Positions 7,999-16,990 of a DNA stretch of 64,000 bases are shown one piece after another. The stretch is from Asticcacaulis currens (GTDB lineage: Bacteria > Pseudomonadota > Alphaproteobacteria > Caulobacterales > Caulobacteraceae): contig NZ_JAQQKW010000011.1 in the NCBI RefSeq assembly GCF_028550395.1, forward strand, positions 62,001 through 126,000. Direction: 5' to 3'. A program made the translations under genes and the position numbers. Numbering within the stretch: the first letter of the stretch is position 1; each line of letters starts with the position of its first letter. Under the pieces are notes generated by a model. That model was given only the letters and a program-made list of their open reading frames with translations, was not told the DNA's origin and ran no database searches.

Positions 7999-10900
7999 AT
8001 GACAGTTAAGTTGAAGCACGGCGTTTCCGCTATGGCGCTTCTGATTTCGGCAGGCATAGCCATGGGCGGTGCGGCTCAGGCGCAAACCGCTGCCAAGGCG
8101 GACGAGCCTCAGGAAGTCGTCGTCGTCGGCGCGCGCAAGGCCTTGCAAAGCGCGCAGCAGATCAAGAAGAACGCCGACACGGTCGTTGACTCGATCACGG
8201 CCAACGACATCGGGGCCTTCCCCGACAAGTCGGTCGCCGAAGCGCTGCAACGCGTCGCCGGCATCACCGTCAACCGCTTTGCCGCCACGGGCGACACGGC
8301 GCACTTCTCGGCCGAACCGTCGGGCGTGGTGGTGCGCGGCCTGCAACAGGTCCGCTCGGAATTTAACGGCCGTGACATCTTCACCGCCGACTCCAACCGT
8401 GGCCTGTCGTGGTCGGACGTCTCGCCGGAACTGATGGGTGGCGTGGATGTCTATAAAAACCAGACCGCGGAACTGATCGAAGGCGGTATCGCCGGTACGG
8501 TCAATCTGCGCACCCGCCTGCCGTTCGATCAGAAGGGTCGCCTGCTGGCGGCGACAGCGGAATACACCTATGGCGACCTGGCCAAAAAGGGTGCGGCCAC
8601 CTTCTCCGGCATCTATTCCGACCGTTTTGAGACTGACCTCGGCGAATTCGGCGTGATGATCAACGCCGCCCATTCCGAAGTGAACACCAATTCGGAAGGC
8701 ATCCAGCTCGGTCGTATGGCGGTCGTGCAGGCCCCGGCCATCTGGGGCACCTCGGACAAGCGCTATATCCCGACCAGCATCGCCCTGCGCGACAATGTCT
8801 ATAACCGCGTGCGCGACGGCATTGCCGCCGCTGCCCAGTGGAAGAGCAACGACGGCAATATTACCGCCACGCTGCAATATAACCAGTCCAAGAAGCGCGA
8901 GCAGTGGGAAGAATATGTTTCCACCTCGAACGTCCCCGTGGACGTATGGGCTAAGGATATCGAGTACGTCAACACGGCGACGGGCAATACGGCGGCCTGT
9001 AAGGCCGGTACGACCTGCACCTTCGACTCCAATGGTTTCCTGCAGAAGGGCACGCTGCTCAGCACGCCGGATACCTGGTTCGGCCGTGCCGCCCGCACCC
9101 CGACGGGCCTCGCCGACAACGATTTCTTCGCCTGCTATAACTGGCAGGCCTGCTACAGCCCCGTGGGATACGGCACGACCTTCAGCACGGGCAGCCGCTA
9201 CAGCGACAGCGTCAATGACACGCGCGACACCTCGTTTAACCTGAAGTGGCGCATTAACGACAAGCTGACGGCCAATTTTGACATCCAGCACGTCGAAGCG
9301 ACCCAGACCAATTACGACATCACCGTCGATATGAACACGCAGGCCGATACGACCTGGGATCTGACGGGGGACCTGCCGCAAATCAAAATCGCCAACGGCT
9401 CGAACTTCAACATGGCCACCGGCGGGGTCGCCAATCCGCAAAACTACCGTATCCATGACATCATGGACCACGTGACCGATTCGGACGGCACCGAAGACGC
9501 CTTCCGCGCCGATATGCAGTACAGCTTCGATTCGCCCTGGCTCAACATGCTGAAGTTCGGCGTCCGTTACGCCGACCGTGAGCAGACCGTGCGCTGGACC
9601 ACCTATAACTGGGCCAACGTCACCAATACCTGGAGCGACAACAACACCTACGACAACTACTTCATCACCGGTGCCAACTTCCCGAACAAGAACGCCTATG
9701 GCGTGCGCACGCTGGACCCCGACTTCTTCGGCGGCGATCGCACCAACGCCAGCTCGGCCGTCTTCTTCGCCATGGACCTGCTGAAGGACCAGCAAAAGCT
9801 GGCCAACACCTTCAACAGCACGGCCTATACGGCGGGCGGCACCAACGCCTGGGTGCCGGTGTGCAAGCGCACCAACCTTGTCGATGGCTGCTTCCGTCCG
9901 GCTGAAATCGCCGAAGTGTCCGAAGTCACCAAGGCGGCCTATCTGCAACTGAAGTTCGGTGGCGACGAAGCCCTGCTGTTCGGCAAGTTCCCGGTCACGG
10001 GTAATATCGGCGTGCGCTACGTCAAGACCGATAACGAAAGCATCGGCGGCACCAACTTCGGGGCGGGCTCCATTGTCTATGCGACGACGCCGACGAGCGA
10101 TATTGCTACTACCGTCAACGGTGTAACGACGACACGGACGGTGCTGAACTCCACCTACTTCATCACCCAGGCCGATCGCAACTTTATTGCCGTCAATACC
10201 AACCGCGCGCCGAACGTGGCCACGCATGAGCACTGGTTGCCCAGCTTCAACGCCCGTATCGGTATCGCCGACGACTGGTTTATGCGGATTGCGGCTTCGC
10301 GCGCCATGTCGCGCCCCGACATCGGCAACCTGAAGGCCTATACGTCGGTGGGCTTCACCATCCCGTCTCAGTCGGAGCTGGTGTGTGGCGTCACCGTCGT
10401 CTGTGCCAATAATGCGCTTCCCGTCACCCCGGCCAATGCCAGCAATATCCAGAGCCTGATCCTGACCTATACGGCGGATGCCAACAACCCGTACCTGAAG
10501 CCGGTGACGGCGGATCAGTTCGACCTGTCATTCGAAAACTACTTCTCTTCGACCGGTTCGTTCACCTTCTCGCTGTTCTATAAACAGTTCCACGACTACA
10601 TCACGCAGGGCGTTTACTTCCGTAACGTCACCAACAACGGCGTGACGCGCAGCGTGCGCACCCGCGGCCCGATCAATTCGGACGGCGGCGCGATCAAGGG
10701 CTGGGAACTGGCCTACAAGCGCTTCTTCGACAACCTGCCCTCTCCGTGGAACGGCCTCGGCATCGACGTCAACTATACCATGCTCAGCAACAAGGGCATC
10801 AAGTCGTCGAACGTCGTCGTCAATTCCGGCGACGGCACGGCGGGCCAAACGGGTGGCGGCACGTCCGTCGCGGCCAATTCGTTCACCGATCTGCCGCTGG

Positions 10901-11256
10901 AAGGCCTGTCGGACAAGACCTTCAACCTGGTCGGTATGTACGAAAAGGGGGCATGGTCGGCGCGTCTGGCCTATAACTGGCGTTCGGAATATCTCGTGAC
11001 GTCGCAGGACTGCTGTATCGCTCTGCCGATCTGGCAAAAGTCGGCAGGCTATCTCGATGCCCGTCTGGCCTACCGCTTCAACGAGCAGGTCGAAGTGTCG
11101 CTGGAAGGCACCAACCTCCTCAACACCCGCACCGAGCTGATGCAGCAGGTCGATGGGGCCACTCAGAGCAGCCCGAACGATACCCGCCTGCTTCTGCCGA
11201 ATGCCTGGTTCCAGAACGACCGTCGCCTTCAGGCGCAGGTTCGTCTGAAGTTCTAA
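7999..11256 (+). CDS. Large TonB-dependent receptor of the halogenase cluster
   Basis: 1085-residue outer-membrane receptor. The signal peptide is MTVKLKHGVSAMALL... with cleavage near GAAQAQT. The plug domain starts at EVVVVGARKALQSAQQ, then ALQRVAGITVNRF and VVVRGLQQVRSEF. The barrel ends in RLQAQVRLKF with C-terminal Phe. It is longer than a typical siderophore receptor, as is common in the carbohydrate-type Caulobacter/Xanthomonas TBDRs. RBS GGGAGGA precedes the ATG. It is followed by a terminator and then three halogenase-like genes on the same strand. Co-localisation suggests it imports the halogenase substrate or a related compound; that is inference. Confidence 0.93.
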   Translation: MTVKLKHGVSAMALLISAGIAMGGAAQAQTAAKADEPQEVVVVGARKALQSAQQIKKNADTVVDSITANDIGAFPDKSVAEALQRVAGITVNRFAATGDTAHFSAEPSGVVVRGLQQVRSEFNGRDIFTADSNRGLSWSDVSPELMGGVDVYKNQTAELIEGGIAGTVNLRTRLPFDQKGRLLAATAEYTYGDLAKKGAATFSGIYSDRFETDLGEFGVMINAAHSEVNTNSEGIQLGRMAVVQAPAIWGTSDKRYIPTSIALRDNVYNRVRDGIAAAAQWKSNDGNITATLQYNQSKKREQWEEYVSTSNVPVDVWAKDIEYVNTATGNTAACKAGTTCTFDSNGFLQKGTLLSTPDTWFGRAARTPTGLADNDFFACYNWQACYSPVGYGTTFSTGSRYSDSVNDTRDTSFNLKWRINDKLTANFDIQHVEATQTNYDITVDMNTQADTTWDLTGDLPQIKIANGSNFNMATGGVANPQNYRIHDIMDHVTDSDGTEDAFRADMQYSFDSPWLNMLKFGVRYADREQTVRWTTYNWANVTNTWSDNNTYDNYFITGANFPNKNAYGVRTLDPDFFGGDRTNASSAVFFAMDLLKDQQKLANTFNSTAYTAGGTNAWVPVCKRTNLVDGCFRPAEIAEVSEVTKAAYLQLKFGGDEALLFGKFPVTGNIGVRYVKTDNESIGGTNFGAGSIVYATTPTSDIATTVNGVTTTRTVLNSTYFITQADRNFIAVNTNRAPNVATHEHWLPSFNARIGIADDWFMRIAASRAMSRPDIGNLKAYTSVGFTIPSQSELVCGVTVVCANNALPVTPANASNIQSLILTYTADANNPYLKPVTADQFDLSFENYFSSTGSFTFSLFYKQFHDYITQGVYFRNVTNNGVTRSVRTRGPINSDGGAIKGWELAYKRFFDNLPSPWNGLGIDVNYTMLSNKGIKSSNVVVNSGDGTAGQTGGGTSVAANSFTDLPLEGLSDKTFNLVGMYEKGAWSARLAYNWRSEYLVTSQDCCIALPIWQKSAGYLDARLAYRFNEQVEVSLEGTNLLNTRTELMQQVDGATQSSPNDTRLLLPNAWFQNDRRLQAQVRLKF

Positions 11257-11646
11257 GCCTGAGCCGTCCGCACCTCTTATCCGGGGTACGGACGGTGCCT
11301 CCCCTGCGCAGGGGTTTCGGTTTCTGCGCAATCTCTCCCTCCGTAAGTTGCGGAAAAACTTGTCGGGACGCATCACACAACGGTGGTGCGTCCTGTTTTT
11401 ATCCACGTGGGAAGGCTTCGGGAAAGGCTTGGGGGACGGCAAGGAACAGGCGCAAAAGGACGATGTCCGCCGGGTGCACTCTGATCGGGTGAGACCCTTT
11501 TGGCCGACCTTCGTTTTGGGAAAACAGCACCATCAGGCAACCGCCTGGAGACAGGTCTCCATTCACACGGAACGTAACCTGCTTTAAGTGTGGTCGTTGT
11601 CTTCAGAAACGCGCAAAACCTCCTAACAAACACGGGTGAGACAGGC
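11257..11646 (+). other. Intergenic region between TBDR and halogenase operon
   Basis: 390 bp holding a GC-rich inverted repeat (CCGTCC / GGACGG, about 11264-11296) and a better terminator at 11366. The rest (11402-11646) should carry the halogenase promoter, but I see no strong -35/-10 or operator. In-frame sequence upstream of 11647 could extend the halogenase frame to 11590, but it lacks homology. Confidence 0.5.
11366..11401 (+). terminator. Rho-independent terminator after the TBDR
   Basis: 11-bp stem GGACGCATCAC / GTGGTGCGTCC with one G-T pair and a 6-nt loop, followed by TGTTTTT. It separates the TBDR transcript from the halogenase genes. Confidence 0.75.
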
Positions 11647-13164
11647 ATGGCCCCCCTTCGCAATATCACCATACTGGGTGGCGGCACCTCCGGCTGGATG
11701 GCGGCGGCGGCGCTGAGCCGGGCCTTCGCGCCGGGCACCTGCACGATCCGCCTGATCGAGTCCGAAGAGATCGGCATTGTCGGCGTCGGCGAAGCCACCC
11801 TGCCGCAGGTGCGCGATTTTAACACCTGGCTCGGCCTCGACGAAGCCGAGTTCATGCGGGCCACCAACGCCACCTTCAAGCTGGGGATCGAGTTTCGCGG
11901 CTGGGGGGCGTCGCAGAGCTATCACCACCCCTTCGGCGTGCACGGTCAGTCGGCGGGCGGCATCCCCTTCCACCAGCTCTGGCTGAAGGCGCGGACCTTC
12001 ATGGACCCCGGCCCCATCGAAGACTATGCCTTCCCCATCCGGCTGGCGCGCGAAAACCGCTTTGACTTTCCGGTCGAAGACCCGAAGTCGATCCGCTCCA
12101 CCTACGACTATGCCTACCATTTCGATGCGGTCCTCTATGCCCGCTACCTGCGCCAGTGGTGCGAGGCGCGCGGCGTGCAGCGCATCGAAGGACAGGTCAC
12201 CGGCGTCGATCAGAACGCCGAAACCGGCTTTGTCGAACGCCTGACCCTCGCCAGTGGCGGCAGCGTGGACGGCGACTTGTTTATCGACTGTTCCGGTTTC
12301 CGCGCCGTCATCGCCGGTCAGGCCCTGAACCTCGGCTGGGAAGACTGGACGCCGTGGCTGCCCTGCGACCGCGCTCTGGCCGTGCCGTGCGAACGTACCG
12401 ACGACCTGACGCCCTACACACGCGCCACCGCCCGCGAAGCCGGGTGGACATGGCGCATCCCGCTGCAACACCGCACCGGCAACGGCTATGTCTTCTCCAG
12501 CCGCTTTTCGACGGAAGACCGCGCGCGTGAAGTGCTTCTGGGCGCGCTCGATGCCCCGGCTCAAGCCGAGCCACGCCTGCTGCGCTTTCAGGCCGGTCGC
12601 CGGACCGCGTCATGGCACAGGAACGTGATCGCGCTGGGGCTGGCCTCCGGTTTTCTGGAGCCGCTGGAATCGACCAGCATCTACCTGTCGCAGATCGCCC
12701 TGACCTTCCTGATGCGTCTGATGCCCGACACGCGCTTCGACCCGGCGCTGGCGCGCGAATTCAACCGCCTGATCGACATCGAATACGAGCGGGTGCGCGA
12801 CTTCCTGATCCTGCACTACCACGCCAATTCGGCCAGTGAGGGCCCCCTGTGGGACTATGTGCGCACCATGCCGGTGCCGGACAGCCTGCGCGAAAAAATG
12901 GCCCTGTTCCGCCATCGCGGCTATGTGCAGCGCTATAAGGACGGCCTCTTTTCACCGGCGAGCTGGATCGCCGTCTTCATGGGGCAGGACGTCATGCCCG
13001 CCGCCTTCGACCCGCAGGCCGACGGTCTGGGGGAGGACGGCATACGCGACTATCTGAAACGCCTGAAGCGCAAGATCGACGCCAATCTGGCCGTTCTGCC
13101 CAGCCACGCGGACTTTGTCGCCGGGCACTGCTATGATCCGGACAGCGGGGTGACCCATGACTGA
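11647..13164 (+). CDS. Flavin-dependent tryptophan halogenase-like protein, paralogue 1
   Basis: About 505 residues of the PrnA/tryptophan 7-halogenase family, which use FADH2, O2 and halide to make hypohalous acid and halogenate an aromatic substrate. Dinucleotide motif GGGTSGWMAAA is intact. The halogenase motif WxWxIP is present (GWTWRIPLQHR). The conserved Lys (ATFKLGIEF) and Glu (FLEPLESTS) are both there. The start at 11647 is where similarity begins and GGTGAG lies upstream. It overlaps the next gene by 8 nt, implying translational coupling. TBDR-linked homologues accept indoles in vitro, but the natural substrate is unresolved. No flavin reductase gene is seen nearby. Confidence 0.88.
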   Translation: MAPLRNITILGGGTSGWMAAAALSRAFAPGTCTIRLIESEEIGIVGVGEATLPQVRDFNTWLGLDEAEFMRATNATFKLGIEFRGWGASQSYHHPFGVHGQSAGGIPFHQLWLKARTFMDPGPIEDYAFPIRLARENRFDFPVEDPKSIRSTYDYAYHFDAVLYARYLRQWCEARGVQRIEGQVTGVDQNAETGFVERLTLASGGSVDGDLFIDCSGFRAVIAGQALNLGWEDWTPWLPCDRALAVPCERTDDLTPYTRATAREAGWTWRIPLQHRTGNGYVFSSRFSTEDRAREVLLGALDAPAQAEPRLLRFQAGRRTASWHRNVIALGLASGFLEPLESTSIYLSQIALTFLMRLMPDTRFDPALAREFNRLIDIEYERVRDFLILHYHANSASEGPLWDYVRTMPVPDSLREKMALFRHRGYVQRYKDGLFSPASWIAVFMGQDVMPAAFDPQADGLGEDGIRDYLKRLKRKIDANLAVLPSHADFVAGHCYDPDSGVTHD

Positions 13165-14650
13165 CGCCCCGCCCCGTCCCGTTCGCAAGGTGGTGATCGT
13201 CGGTCGCGACGAAGCCCTGTGGCTGACCGCTGCGGTCTTGCAGCGCACCTTCGCGCGCAGTGATCTGAGCTTTACCGCCGTCGAGCTGCCGTCGCTGCTG
13301 CGCCCCGGCGAGGTGCTGCCGACGCTGGACAGTCAGGCCAGCTTCCACGCCCAGTTGGGGCTGGAGGAAGAGGTGCTGATGCGGGCGCTGGGCGCCACCT
13401 TTACGCTGGGTCAGCAATATGTCGGCTGGGCCAAAAACGCCCCCCCGGTGTTTGTGGGCTATTCCAGCACAGGCGTGGCAGTGCAAAACGTGCCCTTCCA
13501 TCATCTGTGGCTGCGCGCCCGCGCCTCTGGCCTGTCGGTGGCCTATGAAGATTTCGCCATCAACGCCGCCTGCGCCAAACACGGCCGCCTGCTGACGCGC
13601 GAGGCGGAGCTGAGCGGCTTTGCCGAGGCCGGGCGCGGCTATCATCTGCCGGCGGCCCCCTATGGCGAAATGCTGCGTCAGGTGGCCCTCAAACGCGGCG
13701 TCCGTCATCTGCCGGCGGCGCACGTCTCGCCGGTCGTGCAGGGCGCGCAGATGTCCGCCGTGGTCCTGTCCGATGGCCAGACCGTCGAAGGCGATCTATT
13801 TATCGACACCACCGGCAGCGAGGCCCGCCTGCTCAGCCAGATGCCGGAGACCGGCTTCACCTCGTGGCGGCACTGGCTGCCGTTCGACCGCCTGCTGACC
13901 AGCTATGCCGCCCCCGCTACGCCGCTCCCGGTCTTTGCGCAGATTACCGCCTTCCGTTCGGGCTGGACCGGACTGTTTCCGCTGCGCGACTACACGGCCC
14001 TGCAACAGGTGTACACCACCGATGAGCTGTCCGACGACGAAGCGTTTGAAGCCGCCGCCACTGTCGCCAGGGTCAGCCTCAATCCGCAGGCCACCGTCAC
14101 GCCGTTTGAGGCGGGGCAGCGCCGCGCCTGGTCGGGCAATGTCATCGGTCTGGGCGACGCCGCCGCCGTGCTCGACCCCCTGGGCAGTGCGCGTATGCCC
14201 GCCCTGCTGTTTGGCCTGTCGCACCTGACGGCCCTGTTCCCGCTGGATACGGGCGGCCTCGAAAGCGCCGTCTATAACCGCACGGTGGCTCAGGTCTATG
14301 CGCGCCTGCGCGACGCGCAGATCCTCCTCTACAGCCTCAACAAGCGCCGCGACCAGCCCGTCTGGGACCGTCTGCGCAGTCAGAGCCTGCCGCCGGAACT
14401 GGCCTACCGGCTGGAGCTGTTCTCCGCCTGCGGGCACATGCCGATGTATGATGAGGAAACCTTCGACGAGGCGTGGTGGATCGCGGCCTGTCTGGGTCAC
14501 GGCCGCCTGCCCGCCGCCTATGATGTGCGCGCGGATCAGATCGCCGAACCTGACCTGATCCGCCATTTCCAGAGCGTTCTCGGCTATGTGCGCAAACAGG
14601 TTGAAACCATGCCCACCCCGGATGCCGTATCACGGGCAGCGACTGTATAG
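13157..14650 (+). CDS. Degenerate tryptophan halogenase-like protein, paralogue 2
   Basis: 497 residues, clearly paralogous along its length to the genes on either side, but with catalytic features altered. The GxGxxG loop reads VGRDEALWLTAA instead of GGGTSGWMAA. The conserved Lys is Thr (ATFTLGQQY). WxWxIP has become WTGLFP, and the catalytic Glu region reads LDPLGSARM instead of LEPLEST. The frame is open and codon use matches its neighbours, so it is kept as a protein. It may be a regulatory or scaffold subunit, or have another activity. It overlaps the upstream gene by 8 nt and ends 10 nt before the next start, consistent with one operon. Confidence 0.85.
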   Translation: MTDAPPRPVRKVVIVGRDEALWLTAAVLQRTFARSDLSFTAVELPSLLRPGEVLPTLDSQASFHAQLGLEEEVLMRALGATFTLGQQYVGWAKNAPPVFVGYSSTGVAVQNVPFHHLWLRARASGLSVAYEDFAINAACAKHGRLLTREAELSGFAEAGRGYHLPAAPYGEMLRQVALKRGVRHLPAAHVSPVVQGAQMSAVVLSDGQTVEGDLFIDTTGSEARLLSQMPETGFTSWRHWLPFDRLLTSYAAPATPLPVFAQITAFRSGWTGLFPLRDYTALQQVYTTDELSDDEAFEAAATVARVSLNPQATVTPFEAGQRRAWSGNVIGLGDAAAVLDPLGSARMPALLFGLSHLTALFPLDTGGLESAVYNRTVAQVYARLRDAQILLYSLNKRRDQPVWDRLRSQSLPPELAYRLELFSACGHMPMYDEETFDEAWWIAACLGHGRLPAAYDVRADQIAEPDLIRHFQSVLGYVRKQVETMPTPDAVSRAATV

Positions 14651-14660
14651 GGTTTATCGG

Positions 14661-16178
14661 ATGCAACAGACCATCAGGAAGATTGTGATTGTCGGCGGCG
14701 GCAGCGCCGGGTGGATGGCCGCGGCAGGCCTGTCCAAGGCGCTGGGCGACACGCTGGAGATTGATCTGATCGAGTCGGAGGAAATCGGCATTGTCGGCGT
14801 CGGCGAAGCCACCATTCCACCCATCCTCAAATTTAACGACTTTCTGGGCATAGACGAAGCCACCTTCGTGCGCGAAACCCACGCCACCTACAAGCTGGGG
14901 ATCGAGTTCGTCGATTGGCGCGCCCGCGGCCACAGCTATTTCCACCCCTTTGGCCACAGCGGGCGGGAAATCGAGAGCTTCCCCTTCCACCATTACTGGC
15001 TGGCCGACTGGTGGCGTCGCGGCGGGGACTATGACTATACGCAGTATAATCTGGAGACCGTCGCCGCCTATAAGGGCCGCTTCGGGCATCTGATGTCGGA
15101 AGGCGACAAGCCGAACCTGAACTATGCCTTTCAATTCGACGCCGTCCTCTATGCCAAATTCCTGCGCAATTACAGCGCCGAACGCGGCGTCATCCGCCAC
15201 GAAGGCCGCATCGTCAGCGTCGAACAGCATCCGGAAACCGGATTTGTCACGGCGGTCGTCACCGCCGATGGCCGCCGCCTCGAAGGCGATCTGTTCATCG
15301 ACTGCTCCGGCTTTCGCGGCCTGCTGATCGAAGGGGCGCTGAACTGCGGCTACGAAGACTGGTCGCGCTGGCTGCCGATGAACAGCGCCGTGGCCGTGCC
15401 GTGTGAGCGCGTCGCCGACATCACCCCCTACACCCGCGCCACGGCCCGCGAAGCCGGCTGGACCTGGCGCATCCCGCTGCAACACCGCACGGGCAATGGC
15501 TATGTCTTCTCCGATCAGTTCATCAGCGTCGAAGACGCCAGGGCGCGTCTGCTGGGCTGTCTGGACGGCGCCCCTCTGGCCGATCCGCGCCTGCTGAAAT
15601 TTGTCACCGGCCACCGCAAGCGCGTCTGGGACAAGAATGTGGTAGCGCTCGGTCTTGCCTCCGGCTTCCTCGAACCGCTGGAATCGACCGCCCTCCATCT
15701 GGTGCAGTCAGGCATTACGCGCCTTCTGGCCCTGTTCCCCCGCACCGGCATCGTGCCGTCGGTCGTCGCGCAGTACAATAAGGAGGTGCTGTTCGATTAT
15801 AACAATATCAAAGACTTCCTGATCGCCCACTATAAGGTGAGCGAGCGCGACGACACGCCGTTCTGGCAGTGGGTGCAGGCCATGGACATGCCCGACAGCC
15901 TGAAAGAGCGGCTCGAGATGTTCCGGGAAACGGCGATTGTGGTGGCGCGCGACCCGGAGCTGTTCCGCGACACGAGCTGGCTGGCCGTCCTGATGGGTCA
16001 GGGACTGCTGCCCAAAGCCGTTCACCCGGCCGTGGACAGCGTGGACCCCACCGACCTGCGCCTGCATATGAGCCGCTGGCGCAAGATGGTGGAAAGCCGT
16101 GCCGACACCCTGCCCGCCCACGAAGACTATCTGCGGCGCTTTGCGCCGTCGGCGGAACTGCGGCGGCGCGAGGCCTGA
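14661..16178 (+). CDS. Flavin-dependent tryptophan halogenase-like protein, paralogue 3
   Basis: About 505 residues. All family motifs are intact: GGGSAGWMAAAG, Lys in ATYKLGIEF, WxWxIP in GWTWRIPLQHR, and Glu in FLEPLESTA. It is closer to paralogue 1 than to paralogue 2; the stretch ATAREAGWTWRIPLQHRTG is shared with paralogue 1. I place the start at 14661 (MQQTIRKIVIVGGG), where similarity begins; the open frame extends back into the previous gene to 14586. It ends the halogenase operon. A convergent DUF6445 gene follows. Confidence 0.88.
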   Translation: MQQTIRKIVIVGGGSAGWMAAAGLSKALGDTLEIDLIESEEIGIVGVGEATIPPILKFNDFLGIDEATFVRETHATYKLGIEFVDWRARGHSYFHPFGHSGREIESFPFHHYWLADWWRRGGDYDYTQYNLETVAAYKGRFGHLMSEGDKPNLNYAFQFDAVLYAKFLRNYSAERGVIRHEGRIVSVEQHPETGFVTAVVTADGRRLEGDLFIDCSGFRGLLIEGALNCGYEDWSRWLPMNSAVAVPCERVADITPYTRATAREAGWTWRIPLQHRTGNGYVFSDQFISVEDARARLLGCLDGAPLADPRLLKFVTGHRKRVWDKNVVALGLASGFLEPLESTALHLVQSGITRLLALFPRTGIVPSVVAQYNKEVLFDYNNIKDFLIAHYKVSERDDTPFWQWVQAMDMPDSLKERLEMFRETAIVVARDPELFRDTSWLAVLMGQGLLPKAVHPAVDSVDPTDLRLHMSRWRKMVESRADTLPAHEDYLRRFAPSAELRRREA

Positions 16179-16256
16179 TTTTCGTCTGACGTTTTGTGTT
16201 ATCGCGCCTTTGATTTCAAAGCCCTTGCACACTTTTCGGAATGCGCTTCGGGATAG

Positions 16257-16922
16257 CTATCGGATACCAAAAAACAGATTGGCCGTCAGACGCCGCCCCT
16301 CGTCTGACCGCACCTCGCCGTAATGTATCTGCCCGGCGCGGTAGAAGATCAGCCGGTTGAGACGCGGCTCGACCGCGGCAATCTCTTCGTAGAATTGCCC
16401 CCGCGCCGCAGCACCTGTCCCTTCGAAGCCGTCCAGTTCCAGCCGCCGCGCGCGCTCAAAACTATAGCTGCGGCTGGGGGTGATCAGCTCATGCCCGCTG
16501 GCGCGGTGGCGGAAAAAGGCCGTCCCGCCCAGATCACCTGCAAACAGATAATGGACGCTGGCAAAGCTGTTGAGATTGAAGGCGTCGATATGCGGCGCGG
16601 CCTGACGCACGGCCATATCGGCCCCCCCTTGCGTCGCCACCCCGAAAAAGCCGAACAGGGGCAACGGCTGAGGCGTCACGCCAAAAATCGGCAACAGGCG
16701 GGGCAGAAGCGCCGTCGCCACCACCGCCTTATAGGCATCGGGCAGGGGCGCGTTGAGACCCGGATAGCGCGATCCGGGTGCCGGCGTGCGAAAGGCCGCG
16801 GCATCGGCCTCGGCGATCAGGGCCTGCGGATCGGTCAGCACCTCATCGACAATGACCAGAGGCTGGGCCTCCTGACCCAGAGACTGTACCGTAAGGGTCA
16901 GATGAGGATTGAGTGAGATCAT
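16257..16922 (-). CDS. DUF6445 family protein, possible Fe/2OG oxygenase
   Basis: 221-residue protein of a family often found beside TBDR-linked tryptophan halogenases. PHIDAFNLNSFASVHYLF contains an HxD pair. A later His (GQIHYGEV) and Arg (RRLTANLFF) could complete an Fe(II)/2-oxoglutarate site of the prolyl-hydroxylase fold; this assignment is inference. The start codon is odd: ATG at 16922 is directly preceded by the T-run of a terminator and has no Shine-Dalgarno. No better in-frame start is seen, so it may be leaderless or read from the upstream transcript. It converges on halogenase paralogue 3. Confidence 0.78.
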   Translation of the reverse strand: MISLNPHLTLTVQSLGQEAQPLVIVDEVLTDPQALIAEADAAAFRTPAPGSRYPGLNAPLPDAYKAVVATALLPRLLPIFGVTPQPLPLFGFFGVATQGGADMAVRQAAPHIDAFNLNSFASVHYLFAGDLGGTAFFRHRASGHELITPSRSYSFERARRLELDGFEGTGAAARGQFYEEIAAVEPRLNRLIFYRAGQIHYGEVRSDEGRRLTANLFFGIR

Positions 16923-16967
16923 AAAAAAACCGCCTGAGAGACCGGTATCTATAGTCTCTCAGGCGGT
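16923..16967 (-). terminator. Strong terminator of the RND efflux operon
   Basis: Perfect 14-bp stem ACCGCCTGAGAGAC / GTCTCTCAGGCGGT with an 11-nt loop, followed on the minus strand by seven T residues. It is 24 bp after the efflux-operon stop at 16991 and abuts the DUF6445 start codon. Confidence 0.88.
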
Positions 16968-16990
16968 CAAAGCGCAAACGGCAAACCGCT

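Noticed and set aside
7981-10233. Long minus-strand open frame (750 codons) opposite the second TBDR
   Set aside because: Shadow frame; composition is Val/Gly/Arg-rich with no family resemblance.
14586-14660. N-terminal extension of halogenase paralogue 3
   Set aside because: It overlaps the end of the upstream gene and lacks similarity; the conserved protein begins at 14661.
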